64,000 nt of DNA from Symbiodinium natans. Taxonomy: Eukaryota; Sar; Dinophyceae; Suessiales; Symbiodiniaceae. Within the stretch, counting starts at the first letter, position 1. Each line of letters begins with the position of its first letter. A program made the position numbers and the translations under genes. Below are positions 50,160 through 62,066 of the stretch, in pieces. Location of the stretch: NCBI GenBank assembly GCA_905221605.1, contig CAJNDS010002143.1, forward strand, positions 508,061 to 572,060. The letters are read 5' to 3'. The notes beneath the pieces were generated by a model. That model was not told the DNA's origin and did no database searches. It saw nothing but the letters and a program-made list of their open reading frames with translations.

Positions 50160-50945
50160 AAGTATATTTCGAGTGGACTGTCTGCGAATACATATGACCT
50201 TGAGCGACATCACGAGATCTACTTCTGAGACTTTGTAAAACGTGAGCCCGATTGAAAAACGATTGAAACGATTGAAATTCAATCGGGGGCCGGATGGAAG
50301 ATTGAAGATTCCCGGAAAACCTTTTGCTGGGAATCTTCAATCTTCAATCTTGAATCCGGCCCCCGATTGAATTTCAATCGTTTCAACCGTTTTTCAAGTA
50401 TATGTCGAGTGGAATGTCTGCAATACATATGACCTTGAGCGACGTACGAGATCTACTTCTGAGACTTGATAAAACGTGAGCCCGGTTGAAAAACGATTGA
50501 AACGATTGAAATTCAATCGGGGGCCGGATTGAAGATTGAAGATTCCCGGAAAACCTTTTGCTGGGAATCTTCAATCTTCAATCTTCAATCCGGCCCCCGA
50601 TTGAATTTCAATTGTTTCAATCGTTTTCCAATCGGGCTCACGGTTAGTATACGAACACTTACATAAGTATATTTCGAGTGGAATGTTTGCGAATACATAT
50701 GACCTTGAGCGACGTCACGAGATCTACTTCTGAGACGTTATAAAACGTGAGCCCGATTGAAAAACGATTGAAACGATTGAAATTCAATCGGGGTCCGGAT
50801 TGAAGATTGAAGATTGAAGATTCCCGGAAATCCTTTTGCTGGGAATCTTCAATCTTCAATCTTCAATCCGGCCCCCGATTGAATTTCAATCGTTTCAATC
50901 ATTTTTCAATCGGGCTCATGGTTAATATACGAACACTTACATATG
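50160..50945. repeat. Three tandem hairpin units of ~236-280 bp
   Basis: Units start with AAGTATAT(T/G)TCGAGTGGA at 50160, 50396 and 50665. They continue through CATATGACCTTGAGCGAC and GAGATCTACTTCTGAGAC to a long hairpin: GATTGAAATTCAATCGGGG, CCGGATTGAAGATTGAAGAT, TCCCGGAAA, loop, then the complement. Stems are roughly 80-90 bases. ORFs here are the arms read through. Confidence 0.92.
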
Positions 50946-50999
50946 AAGATGGCCCCCCCAACCCTAAAACCCTAAGACACACCCAAAACATAAAAACAC

Positions 51000-51073
51000 G
51001 AAGATCTTTGGGGGGGGTACCATATATATATATATATATATATAGATGCTCCCCCCCACCCCCCCTTGGTTAT
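51000..51073. mobile_element. Minimal poly-G-capped (TA)n foldback element
   Basis: GAAGATCTTTGGGGGGGG, TACCATATATATA, then TATAGATGCTCCCCCCC and ACCCCCCCTTGGTTATC: the whole 74-bp unit is an imperfect palindrome. Same end design as 48484-48738 and 52447-52560. Confidence 0.6.
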
Positions 51074-51079
51074 CTGCCT

Positions 51080-52140
51080 TTTTGGGGTTCAGACCTGGTG
51101 TTACATGCAAATGCGCCAGGTGTGGTTCTACTGGATTCCTGGGGTACCTCTCATGGCTTTCCCACCCCTTCTTCCTCACTATATTTCTTAAACTATTATG
51201 GCCAAGCCCTAAAGCAGGGTGATCCCATCATAGTCCCTAAATCCCTAAATCCTGAACAGGAGAGTTTTGAGTGCTCCCCACGGAGCAATGGTCTTATTCA
51301 CTAAATCCTAAACGAATGGATCCCTCTCTTTAGGCTGTAGCGAAAAGGGCTTAAGGACCAGACTCTTCCCCAAATCCTAACGGCGAAAGAAATCAGTTTG
51401 TTTTACTCCCTTCAATTATAAAGTATAGAGGCTACATCGTATTGGCCAAGCCCTAAACGTGGGGGGGGATCCAAACCTCAGTCCTAATCCTCTTCTCTGA
51501 ATCTTAAGAAAAGGGATCCCTCAACCCTACAGAGGAGTTTTAAGTTACCCCTCCTCCCCCCGGCACTCAAATCTTACTCATTAAGGGAGCAAGCCACTAC
51601 TGCCCGAATTGGGGCCTAAATTTTATTCGCGAAATCCTAGTCGAACAGGAATAGGACTGGGATCTAGGGGATAAGACTCTAAGAAAAGATGTAGGGAGCA
51701 ACGCTTTTAGAAGAAGATGTAGGGAACTAGGGATCAAGGGAACAAGATTTAGGGAATACAAGTTAGGAATCCCGCTCATGAGGATTTAGCAAAAAGACTT
51801 AGGGATTAGGGTCTATGGCAACATTTTCGGAATAGGCTTCAATAAGGGCTCTCCTCTTTAGGATTGAAGGACACCCTTCTTTGGGGCTTAGGGAATAGGA
51901 CGACGGGAATATAATTAAGGGAGTGAGATGTAGGGATCCTGTTCTTTAGGATTTAGTGAAAAGGGAAAAGGACTTTTTTTGGATTAAGGGTCTCCTCTTT
52001 AGGATTTTAAGAAGCCTCTCTTTAGGGCGTAGGGAATAGAAGACCGGAATTGACATACGCGCGCGAGCTTCAAGTGGGAATGCTTTTTCATTATAGATAC
52101 CATCACTGTGACATTGAAGAAAACCTTGACAGAACCCAGA
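51080..52140. other. Gene-free, degenerate TAGGGAAT-rich stretch
   Basis: Words like TTTAGGGAATA, TAGGGATC and CTTTAGGATTTA recur irregularly, suggesting decayed telomere-like sequence. No gene. Confidence 0.5.
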
Positions 52141-52145
52141 CCGGC

Positions 52146-52297
52146 TAGATCTAACTGGATCCGGTTTAAATCTGAGCGGGCCTGTGGTTTGAAGATTGAA
52201 GATTCAAGATTCCCTGGGAAAGTTTCTGGGGAATTTTCGATCTTCAATCTTCAAACCGGAGGCCCGGTTCGATCTACCCGGATCCGGTTTAAATTTA
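52146..52297. repeat. Direct repeats flanking a hairpin
   Basis: GATCTA(A/C)C(T/C)GGATCCGGTT plus TAAAT occurs at 52146 and 52269 in the same orientation. Between them 52180-52266 folds back (GGGCCTGTGGTTTGAAGATT against the complement at its end). The stem shares TTGAAGATTGAAGATTC and the GGGCC base with the hairpins at 50160-50945. Confidence 0.8.
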
Positions 52298-52416
52298 ACC
52301 GGTCATGGGTTTCGCCAACCATTTCACCTGAGTTCAACACTATCTGTTCATTATCGAGTTGTTAAAAAAAAGCTTGTATAAACACAAACAGTATATGGAA
52401 TAAAGAAAGGCGCTTT

Positions 52417-52560
52417 CCCCCCCCCCCCCCCGAAACCACCAAAAATAGGTAGATAACTGGGGGGGGGGGGGGGGTACCATATATATATATATGTATATAT
52501 GTATAATGATGTATGTATATATATATATATGTGTATATATATATATATGTACAAATTCCA
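52417..52560. mobile_element. Poly-G-capped (TA)n element, one end
   Basis: A poly-C run (52417-52431), CGAAACCACC, then TAGGTAGATAACT, 16 G (52459-52474), TACCATATATATA and about 75 bases of TA/TG repeats. The distal poly-C end of related copies is absent. Confidence 0.5.
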
Positions 52561-52703
52561 CAAAACAATACTACCATGCCTCTCATGATGAGGCTCGCGT
52601 TCTTCTCGCATGTTGACTTGGGAGGACGAGTTGGTCTCCCTGGCGGTCGCAGCCGCGCGGCATCCGGTCGGCCCAGCAAATTCCGGCAGTCACTGCTTTT
52701 GCT

Positions 52704-52785
52704 TCCCTAAAACCCTAAGCCCTAAACCCTAAGCCCACAGCCCTAAGCCCGAAACCCCAAACCCTAAACCCTAAACCCTAAACCT
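52704..52785. repeat. (CCCTAAA)n degenerate array
   Basis: CCCTAAA and CCCTAAGC units mixed, becoming exact at the right end. Confidence 0.9.
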
Positions 52786-53117
52786 TTTGGGAAGCAGAGA
52801 TGCTCAAATCTACACTGACTGTGACATGCAGTATCATGCGGTAGTGCTGGGAGAAGCATGCCAGTTCTCATTCAGTCAGAAAGGAAGGTGTGTTGCGCAA
52901 GCGCCAGCCCTTTGGTCAAGGACACTGCAGCACGAGCTTTACACGCCTTGCGTCAGGCTCCGATTCGCTGATGTTCGCTGCATTGCTTCTTGAGGAATAA
53001 GATTGTTTCGGGGGCTTTGACTATGTTTTTGACTTTGGTTTCGCGGGCCATGTGTCGTTGTGTGGAAGCCAGGTGCTTGCAGTGAGTGCACCAGCTCCTG
53101 CTGGCACCTCAGTGCGG

Positions 53118-53220
53118 TAAACCCTGAACCCTGATCCTAAACCCTGAACCCTAAACCCTAAACCCTGACCCCCAAAACCCTAAACCCTAAACCCTAAACC
53201 CTAAACCCTAAACCCTAAAG
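53118..53220. repeat. (CCCTAAA)n array
   Basis: Mixed CCCTGAA and CCCTAAA units, the last seven nearly exact. Confidence 0.93.
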
Positions 53221-53343
53221 TGCAGGTTCTCAGTCCAGCAAGAGAGCAACCAGCTGTCGAGGCCCGACCGCTGCCCACAGCCCGGCAGCCGGTGCCCAGC
53301 ATGCCTGGCATTCCCACCAGCATGCCAGCGGCTGGCTCAGTGG

Positions 53344-53392
53344 GGTTAGGGTTTAGGGTTTAGGATTTAGGGTTTAGGGTTTAGGGTTTAGG
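53344..53392. repeat. (TTTAGGG)n array
   Basis: Seven units in the orientation opposite to 53118-53220, separated from it by about 120 bases. Confidence 0.93.
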
Positions 53393-56300
53393 GGAGTTTC
53401 TTTCGGAGCCTTGGTGTTTCATTTCCGAATCGACATCCGGTGGGCCTGTGGGCTGACAAGCAATCTGCGTCCCAGGCGCAGCCACATTCTTCGAGGACTG
53501 CGCCGCGATGTTCCATGACAAGCTTGGGGCAAACCATGGCAGCAGAGTCTACTCCGGCAGAGTTTCCAAAGAGCAAGCGGGGCTAAGTCTTGAAGGAACC
53601 TGGAGATGCAGCAGGCTCTGGGCTCAGAGGGCAAAGATGATCAAAGCATTTGGAGAGAAGGCTTTTCTTCTCTTCCTAGCTCTTGTTTTAAGCACGCTGA
53701 AGGCCCTGCAGATGGTGAGACGCGGCAGGGAGACTCCTCCCCTCCCCCCCCCTTTTTGCAAGCAAGCCGTTGGGCAGGGCGGGGCATCTTTTTTCTTTTT
53801 GCTTTCCCTTTTCTTCGTCTCCCTATGCTCTGAAGGATCTCTCGAGTCAGTTCAGCCTGGGTATGTGCAATGGAGATTTCTGTTAGAGCAGGAGGGTATG
53901 ATGCTGACAGACCACGAGATCCAATTGTGCCGTGCTTAAGCACGGATTGTGTCAGCTTGCTTCTTCTCTTCGACTGTTTCGCTTGGGCATCGTTCCTCCT
54001 GGCAGGATTGTTGCCACGCGGGAGCGCTTGCGCATGGCCAAGGAAGCATGTTGTTTTCAAGCCCCGGGGCGGGAGGTGGATTTGCCAGATTGCTTGTTTC
54101 TGTTCGCGACTGTTAGTTCTGTGTATGCTGATCCAGGACTACGCCAGCTCAGACGAGCTTCGAAAGGAGCTGCAGCATCAAGCTCTGTTGCGCTGACTTG
54201 CTTTGTGAATGGCGGGTGAAGCTCCGGGTTCCTTGAGTTTCTTTCGGTCGCTTAGGTCCATCGGCGTTGAGCTGCTTGAGAAAGAGAAGAGGTGGACGAG
54301 TGTCGCTTGGATCTCAGGGGTTCCTTTGCATTCCTTTCATCGCGGTGCTTTTCGGCGCTCTTCGGCCATCTTCGGGCCAGATCCAAGGATGGGCGCCAGG
54401 GAGACATTCCTCTTTGGACGAGCATCAGTACCTGAGCGAACAGAAAAGGGCAGGGAGTGAGGGCTCCTCTGGGCGTGCCGGGTAGTCCGGGTAGTTGGAG
54501 TGATGGAACAGCCGAGACTTGTTTGGCGCTGAGTTGTCGTTCTTTCCGTGTGATCTCAGAAGCTGCAGGTCAGCTTGTAGCCGTTTCATTCGCCTTTCAA
54601 GAAGGCACATCTCGTTGAATCAACCCATCATCTAAGTCATGTTAGCAGTCGGAGCATGCAAAAGACTGTAGACCTTCCGCCCAAGACACACACTTGACGC
54701 ACTCGGAGCCTATGGCAGATGCTGTGATGTATCCTCACAGCACGGCCGCTACCTGGGCACTGGCTTCTTGAATCTTTGCTTTGTACCCTTGCCTGGAGTC
54801 TAGAGAGCCTAGAGGCTTCACGGAGTCAGACGCCACTCGTGGGGGGCCTGGAGACATCTCCGCCCTTGCAGCAGCTCTTCTGTAATGTGCAAAACTGGGT
54901 TGTTTGACAGGGACGGAGAATTGATGTACCCCGGACGGCGCAGACAGGGCCTTGCCTGCCACAGGCCTGCAGTGCCTGCAGTTGGACTTGAAGCATCTTG
55001 AAGCGAAAGCAAGAAGTGTGGCCCCAACTTTTTGACCCTAAAGTTTGCAGGCTTCGGTCAGCTTTGTGCCCGTGGCTTGACTTGCAATGGGGTCGTGAAG
55101 CCTGGAATCACTTGGAAGCACTGCTGTGTAGGATCTGTCGCCTGCAGGTGGCAGTGCAATGCCCCAGAGTAAATTCATCACCATTCTTGCGCGGTGAGGG
55201 TGAGGCATAGGCTTTTTTTGCATGCGATGTGCTGCAGATTGATGTTGGCCAGCGGAGAGGGTGTTGGAGCGCAGGCTTTTATTTGCTCCAGGTGTCCTCC
55301 ATATCCCTGTTCATGCGTAGCCAGACCATCTTGCGCAAGGGCTTGGAGAAGCATTCAGAATAACTCAGACTTAACTCCCCAGGGCTCCAACGCCAACGCC
55401 CCGTAGACACCAAGCCATGAATCCGCGAGTTCGGACGCGTGGGGGTTGCGCAATGCCTGGTCAGCTGGCCCTGAGAGGCAATGGATAGTGGCACATGTTG
55501 ATCTGACTCATGGGTTCTTGTTCTAAACAACTCGAACCCAAAAAGGAATTCGCAGCGAAAGATTGCCCCAAAAAGGGCCCACACCTTCTTGCGTGTCCGG
55601 GGGAGGAGGCTAGATCTTGCAGCTCAGTCCAGTGCGTTGCAAGCACTTCGACTGCCCCAAGATGGGCCACCGCATCCACCAGGATGTCTGTACCTCCTGG
55701 TCATTGTGTTGCTGCACAGAGGAGGGCGCGCTGTCTTTTTGGTGCTTAGAAGGTGCAGCAGAAGATGTTTCATGCATGGTTGTGGCAGATGGTGACGCGG
55801 GAGGACTCCCGTTCTGCTCCTGGTCCACGGCCTCAGCTGTGCATCGCAGGCAGGTTTCCTCATTCTCCTCACTGCAGCGTCCTTGACAGTGGGCCTGGCT
55901 AGAAGGACCCTTCGATGTCGAGGTTCAGAGGCAGGAGTCTGAGCTCAATGAGACTTCTGACTTCGGCTGTCTTTGCCATTGCACGGTTCAGGCGGAAAGT
56001 GAGAAGAACTGGCCGCGGATGTACTACCAGGCCTCGCACATGTGCTGCGTGGGGAATCCGCCCATTCCTTGACCTCAACAACTCTCCTCCTATGGCTTGC
56101 TGACTTGGCAGCTGTATGTCATCGCCTTAGGTCCGGATAATGTGTATGCCTCTTGAGAACACGGGGGTTGGAGGTCTTCAAAATGAGTCGGGAAAGCAAC
56201 TGAAACTGTTATCAGCGTGTTCGGGTACCGGAAAGTGCCAGCAAGCGTCCCCCAACCAAGATGCTAGAGGCAAAGAAGGCTTCCAGCAGTTGCATCTCTT

Positions 56301-56899
56301 TAGGTAACGAAGACCCGCGCATCACAACGATAGTCCTTGCCGATCGCATGAACAACTCCAGCACCAGCAGCGACGGCGCCAACATCACCAACAGCCACAG
56401 CCGCAGTGAGAAGCGCCATCATGTGTTTCGTGCAACTGCTGTGTCCCAGAGACATGCGTGACCTTCGGCCGTACCATCAGCGCCTTTCTTCTGAACTTCC
56501 AAACAATTCCAGCCACTCGCACCTCTGTCGTGCTTGCTCCTCAACATCTCCTTGAAAAGCATGTTGTCAGTTCTGCGAAGCATGGTTCCTTATGTGATGT
56601 GTCACATTGCAATACGGCCCCTTACATGTTTGAGTGCCCAGAGCTGATCTCGGCATCGAAGGTCAGCATAAGATTTTTTCGGAGCCTTTTGCATGTAGAG
56701 CGCAGTTCTTTCACACACAAAACCTTCATCAGAGTCACAATACCCCGGTTCTCTCTCTTTCTACTCTACTTGAATAAGCGAGAGGAATGATAAGTGGGGA
56801 GATGCAGAGACCTCCAGGAGAACCGGGGCACCCCGCTGGGGAAGGCCTTCTGGGGCCGGTCTACCACCGAGAAGTCGCCCAGAGTGATACAGACCTCGG
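53393..56899. other. No supported gene; a few exon-like fragments
   Basis: Short protein-like fragments appear on the plus strand near 53862-53937 (YVQWRFLLEQEGMMLTDHEI) and 54126-54196 (IQDYASSDELRKELQHQALL, then a stop). They could be exons of one gene, but splice phases do not settle it. Elsewhere the ORFs are short and featureless. Confidence 0.35.
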
Positions 56900-56914
56900 A
56901 AAGACTGTGTATGG

Positions 56915-57200
56915 GGTTTTCAGGGTTTATAGGATTTATGGGGTTTATGGGGCGTGTAGGGTTCATAGGGCTTATAGGGTTTATAGGGCTTATAGGGTTT
57001 CTAGGGTTCATAGCGGTTATAAGGTTTCTGGGGTTTCTGGGCCTTAAATGCTTCAAAGGGTTTATAGGGGTTAGTGTTTTTATGGGGTTAAAAGGGTGTA
57101 TGGGGTTCACAGGGTTCATAGGGTTTAAAGGGTTTGTGGGGTTTGTGGGGTTTACTTTAACCGGTTTCTGGGGTTTATGGGGTTTTCAGGGTTTTCTTTT
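56915..57200. repeat. Degenerate (TTTATAGGG)n array
   Basis: GGGTTTATAGG, GGGTTCATAGG and GGGTTTCTGG units repeat with a period of about 9-12 bases. The ORFs reading FIGFIGFMG or YRVYRAYRV are artefacts of it. Confidence 0.85.
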
Positions 57201-57300
57201 TTTGGAAGGGGCTGGGGACTGGAGAGCTTGGAGGGAGCCGGAGTGGGGTGTCTGAGCCTGCATTTACAGTTTAGCTGCCTTTTGAGATCTAAGGTGGGGG

Positions 57301-57390
57301 GAGTTTGCCGAGGGCGATCCTGGCAAGTTCGACAAGGACGATCTCGTTGAGGCCAAGTACCCCGGGACAGACGACGCTCGCCATCACCTG
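57301..57390 (+). CDS. Possible exon
   Basis: The frame EFAEGDPGKFDKDDLVEAKY then PGTDDARHH is strikingly protein-like and GC-rich compared with its surroundings. It could be an exon of a gene continuing at 57708 and 58075, but no phase can be fixed. Confidence 0.25.
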
Positions 57391-57707
57391 CTTTCACCGT
57401 GTTGGAAGCAGTGAACCAGCAGCGGGGACATCAGTCTGCTTTCCCTGCACTTTGCAAGGTTTTGTGCTTGAGTCTCGCTGAGGATTGGTACTGCGCACAG
57501 GCGCCTCGTTCTGATCTGTGGGACCTAGGATTTCTTATGCCTGACCTTCTGGGATTTCGTATGCCTGCAGTCCTTGACATCCTTTGGTATCAAGTGAGGG
57601 CAGGCGTCAGAACCAACACAAGGCGCACAGAGAAACGATTCAGCGTGCAGCAGGCCACTTGTGAGCAGCTGCCATCCTGCCTTCCAAGCATCTGGCGCAC
57701 TTAGGTG

Positions 57708-57830
57708 ATGAAATATATCGGCGAGGGCGATTGGAGCCTCGAAAGATGGATTGTGCGGGATTTGTTGCTGCAGGTGAAAGGCAGGGCTTCGACAAAACGC
57801 CAAGATGTATGGGTTTCGAAGAAGTGTGCT
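57708..57830 (+). CDS. Possible exon
   Basis: MKYIGEGDWSLERWIVRDLL then LQVKGRASTKRQDVWVSKKC reads as protein, with AG|GTG boundaries inside (CTGCAGGTGAAAGG). Unknown family. Confidence 0.25.
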
Positions 57831-58074
57831 CGTGTACAAAAGCAAGCCTGCAAAGTAGCAGTCAGCGGACCGGTGTCCCTGCCAAAGATCCGCACTGTGC
57901 TTAGACTAGGGGGGCCCAAAAGCCAGGCCAACACAAGGATCCCACTCTTGGGGTATAAGGGCCCCTTGCTAAAAGGGGTTGCTACAAATTAAGGATCATC
58001 CAATGGATGGATGACATGCCTGACGATGCCGCCAAAGCTTCCGTCGTGCCGACGTGGCTGGGCTGCAGAGCTCC

Positions 58075-58164
58075 CTTTGCCACGCTTTGCTGCCCGAGCT
58101 CGGCACGAGAAAGCCGAAGCTGAGGAAGGAGATGAAGCATGTCAAGCTGAACTTCGGCCGCTGA
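58075..58164 (+). CDS. Possible terminal exon
   Basis: CHALLPELGTRKPKLRKEMK followed by HVKLNFGR and a TGA at 58162-58164. The basic tail looks like a genuine C-terminus, but a second frame in the same place is equally open. Confidence 0.22.
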   Translation, partial: LCHALLPELGTRKPKLRKEMKHVKLNFGR

Positions 58165-59410
58165 GCCCACCGCGCGCGGGCAGCCACTGCGCAGCGTCCG
58201 TGTTCTAGTTCTACATTGCTGTCCATGAAGCACAAGCTGCGTGGGAGCAAGGATTTCGTGTCCAACGTGTGCCAATTCAAGTCTGGATTTCCCAGGGCCC
58301 AGAACTATTTTTTCTGAGCTTGCTGACGCTCATCAAAGAATTCGGCATGAATGTTCGGCATGAATGCCGATGAGCTAGACAGCTGCGGACGACCCACAAA
58401 GACTTTGGCATCACCAGCGTGAAGAGAAGCAAATCAAATCCTGTTGAATCGTGGTGTAAGAGAGGCAAAACCAGCCTAACCGTACAAAGCAAAGACATAG
58501 CCATACAAACCAACATGTGTAGACTGATGCAGACGGAGTTGCTTTTGAAGAACTCGAAAGCTGTCCCTGCCTGATCCAGTGCTCGCCGTCGATTCGCTGG
58601 CGCAAGGCACTGGGTCTCAGTCCCTCCTTGCGTGCATTCTGCTTTCTTGCTGGCACCGCGGTTTTGATGCTGCTACTGCTGCTGTTGCGACTTGAGAGCC
58701 GCACTTCAGCCGGAACTCTTCGTGTGACACGTCTGTGCCGAGAGGACTGTTCGCCTCTGCACTGGCAAATGTCCGGGATGTCCACGCAAAGTGCTCGGCA
58801 CACTTGCTGGTATGCCAGCTCTTCGATCATGCGCTTACATCGGCTGAGGCCTGTACAGGGACCCGTCCACGGCTTGGGAACGATCGGTCTATCCTCTAGG
58901 TCGGTGCAGGACCCGAGCCTTTGTAAAGATTGACAAGAGGCACCAGAGGCGCAAGAGGCACACAGGAGCAGAAGCAGGACATGTCTGATGCAGCTGCGAT
59001 GGGGGGGGCTCTGCATGTCCACACTCAGACCACATCTCACGCTGTGGACTTTCATGTGCAGAGCACTGAAGGCTGAGTTTCGCGCCCTGAGTGTCGGGCG
59101 GCTCCGTGATCCTTTCGGTCAAGGCGTTGTTGGGAGCACAAGAGATATGAGAGCAGCATGCGGGTCTATGTAGGACTTCAATGTCCAGGGCGAGCTGTCA
59201 CGCCGGCCGCACCCTTGGTTTCTCGTTTTAGCTTGGCACGCTGTCCACGAGAAAGTCTGCTGAAACTTCAGCAAGAGCGGCAGAGAGTGGACTTCTGAGG
59301 TTCGACGGCCGCCTCTTCCGCAGGCCAAGCACTAGGTCACCCAAGACCCAAGCATATGCAAACTAGACTTAACTAGACAGTGCATGGCCTGCTTTCTACA
59401 AAGTCCATGA
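58165..59410. other. Gene-free stretch
   Basis: Overlapping short ORFs on both strands without motifs. No repeats noted. Confidence 0.4.
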
Positions 59411-59485
59411 TGAGCAGCATCATCGTCATCAGCGTCATCGTCGGCATCATCGTCGTCGTCATCATCATCATCGTCATCAACCTTT
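59411..59485. repeat. (ATC/GTC)n trinucleotide repeat
   Basis: CATCATCGTC-type triplets; the minus strand encodes poly-Asp. No flanking gene is evident. Confidence 0.9.
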
Positions 59486-59749
59486 GAGCAGCTAATTTTA
59501 CAGAGAGCAAAGATGAAAAGAACAAAAAACCTGGAGCCGACATGCAGAATCTCTGCCAGACCTTGAGAGCAGACGGCTGGCGGTCTCGACAACGCATTTG
59601 ACAAACAAGGTCACGCCGCTGTTAGCGGCCCTGGACCGTTTGCGCGCAGAAATGTGGTTCTAACCCACGCACAGGGCAGTGTTCGAGACAAAAAGGATTT
59701 TGTCGGCGGAAGTTATTTTTCAGGACTTGGAGTGATTATGAGGTGGTGT

Positions 59750-59945
59750 GTTGCTCAAAAGTACCACGCCTGCCAGTGTTTTCAGCATTCCACAGTGCTT
59801 ACTGTGGGGATGCGATGTTGCGACTTTTGCACGTTTTCGGGTTTTGTGTTTGTCATTGTTCAGGGTGGAACGAGGTAACTGCAATGTGGTCTTATCTTCA
59901 AAAGTGCCACGCCCGCCAGTGTTTTCAGCATTTCGCATGTTTTTT
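59750..59945. repeat. Direct repeat pair (AAAAGTRCCACGCC)
   Basis: CAAAAGT(A/G)CCACGCC(T/C)GCC followed by AGTGTTTTCAGCATT occurs at about 59756 and 59898, 142 bases apart. Confidence 0.85.
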
Positions 59946-60154
59946 GGGGGCCTGAAGTGTTCAGGGTGCAACGGGCTTGCAGTGGTTCAAGTTTAGGGCT
60001 TTGGGGTGCGCAGAGACGTTAAGCACGGAAAGCACGGTTTTGGCCGCGAAAGGCATGGACGCCTGTGACAGATTTCTTGTTCCACATCCTTGTGCAGTAT
60101 GTTGTACAAAGAGGCGAAAACGCTGTAAATACCAGTGTTTATGAATGACGTTCT

Positions 60155-60184
60155 TATCCCCACCCCCCCCCCCCCCCCCCCCCC
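60155..60184. repeat. Poly-C tract
   Basis: CCCCACC followed by an uninterrupted C run of about 22 bases. Confidence 0.9.
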
Positions 60185-60314
60185 AACCCTCCCCCAACAG
60201 CACAACCGGAACAAGTCACCAAGAAGTGCCAAAACTAACGTTATACCCCGTTTTACCCAGGGCCGCGAACAACGGCGTGAGCACAAACAAACATGCATGT
60301 TGTCGAGCTGACGG

Positions 60315-60440
60315 CTTAGGGTTGGTAGGGTGGGTTTAGGGTTTGGGGTCTGGGGTTTAGGGTTTAGGGTTCTTAGGGTTGAAGGTTTAGGGTTCTTAGG
60401 GTTTAGGGTTTGGGGTTTAGGTTTTGGGGTTTAGGGTCTG
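60315..60440. repeat. Degenerate (TTTAGGG)n array
   Basis: TTTAGGG mixed with TTTGGGG, TCTGGGG and TTCTTAGGG units. Confidence 0.9.
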
Positions 60441-61835
60441 CAGGATCCCATTTAATGAGCCCCTCATCCTTACTCCTAGTCTGGGTTTGTGGGGTTTTCC
60501 ACGTTGGCGACGGTAATGTTGCACCCTCCTTAGTGTTGCCGAACAGTCGAAGAAGCTGATGTTGTCCCTCTTTAGCCTCTTTACTCCCTGCAGATTTTCA
60601 TGGAACGAGTTTATATGAGTTTCAAAGGGACAGAGCCGGCAGTTGATTTTAAAGGAGCGCCACACGAAGTGTGTTTGCCACACCCGCGAGACTTAACTTA
60701 ACCGACTCAACCCTCAAGCAGTTGCGCGGTCCTAAATTGCCCGACAAACTTGACTTTATAGGAGGGGCCCCTACTAAAGAGGGTTCAACATGAAACACAA
60801 AGCACAGGAGGGGCCAGAAACGCCTTTGTACAAGTAACATAATCACCACCGCAAAGGGGAACCTTTCTCCTGCATTTCCTTTTCATAAGACGGTCATTGG
60901 GCTACCAAGAATCTGACTTGTGACGGTCCAATGGCCCAAAAGTGGGTGGCCATTCGACATCCACCATGAGTGGCCACACTCCCCAGCAGTCCAGCATCGC
61001 CTCCGCCTTTTGCAGCTTTTTGACTTCATATTCATCTTGTAGTTCGACAAAGAGCCATGAAACAGCATAGTTCATGGCAAAACACCTGATATGATCTCAA
61101 AAGGCGTGTTTTCCTCCGGCAAGTAGAATCTGCAGCAAGCTCAAGCCGCGTGAAAGCATTTGTCGTGGAGCAGTGCTGTGCTTTGTGTGGTCACAGGCGC
61201 CGGTCGTGTCACTGGCTCCTGGGCCGTCCGTGCAGGCTTGCTCTTCAAGTTGTGAGTCGGACGACTGTTGTGGAAGCTTCCTGCAGGCTTTTCCTCAGCC
61301 GTGCGTGGAAGCGACGCACGGAGCCTGAGATACACGGGAAAAAAGGGGAGACAAGTTTGTTTCATGTTTGTCTTGGGTCAGGTTGCTGTCGCATCCGATC
61401 CCGAACAGCTGGAGTAGGCTGACAAGCGCAGCTTTGCTGCTGCCAGATTCGAGAGACTCTTGCGCTTGCGCCGGCAGGTCTCCACATGTGGTCACTCGTG
61501 GAAGCATGCCGCCCCTACGAGGGCAGGCAACCTTGAGAGTTACCTGTTCTGTGTGTTGAGGAGCCTGTTTCGTTCAGTCCAGTTCCAGCAGGGGCACTGC
61601 CAGATCACTGCGACAGCAGTCACCTCCACGATGTTGGGGCCTTTGTGAGGGAGCCGAAGAGAGAATACTAGAGTTACTAGAGGATGACCAGGTGCCTCAA
61701 GGTTCTACGGGTCGTTACATGGTCCAGTTGCCTTCTTTCAAGGGTTCTGAAGTATGGCCATTGGGCTTGATAGTATTTTATAGTAGGGTATACAAGGGGC
61801 ATACACAAAGAGGCCGTAGAATTGCCCTTAGCCAG
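60441..61835. other. Gene-free stretch
   Basis: Short ORFs only (for example 61150-61422 plus), no motif or repeat identified. Confidence 0.4.
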
Positions 61836-62066
61836 GTCGACGCCCAACCTGCCACGAGCAGAGCCTCAGGTGTGCGGCATGCGATCGAGGCTTTTGCGCC
61901 TCCGAAGCCTGAAGCGCATCCTCCACCGTTTGCTTGGGCACACAAGGGCTCGCATTTCCTGCACCCGCCAGCTTGGCTGCTCAAGGGCCTCAAGGTTCGT
62001 AACATCTCAGGAGTCACTGCAACGAACGTTGAACGCATCGGTTCTCATGGCGAAAGCTCAGCTTAG
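61836..62066 (+). CDS. Possible terminal exon, hypothetical protein
   Basis: After GCCAG the frame encodes VDAQPATSRASGVRHAIEAF, APPKPEAHPPPFAWAHKGSH and FLHPPAWLLKGLKVRN and continues to a TAG at 62064. The composition is protein-like (Pro/His-rich). The family is not recognised. Confidence 0.28.
   Translation, partial: VDAQPATSRASGVRHAIEAFAPPKPEAHPPPFAWAHKGSHFLHPPAWLLKGLKVRNISGVTATNVERIGSHGESSA

Noticed and set aside
54209-54485. Short plus-strand ORFs considered as a gene
   Set aside because: Two overlapping frames are equally open and neither shows a motif.
56766-57255. ORFs of NPINPINPIN and FIGFIGFMG type
   Set aside because: They come from the degenerate TTTATAGGG array.
59332-59604. 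Poly-Asp minus-strand ORF
   Set aside because: Explained by the ATC/GTC trinucleotide repeat.
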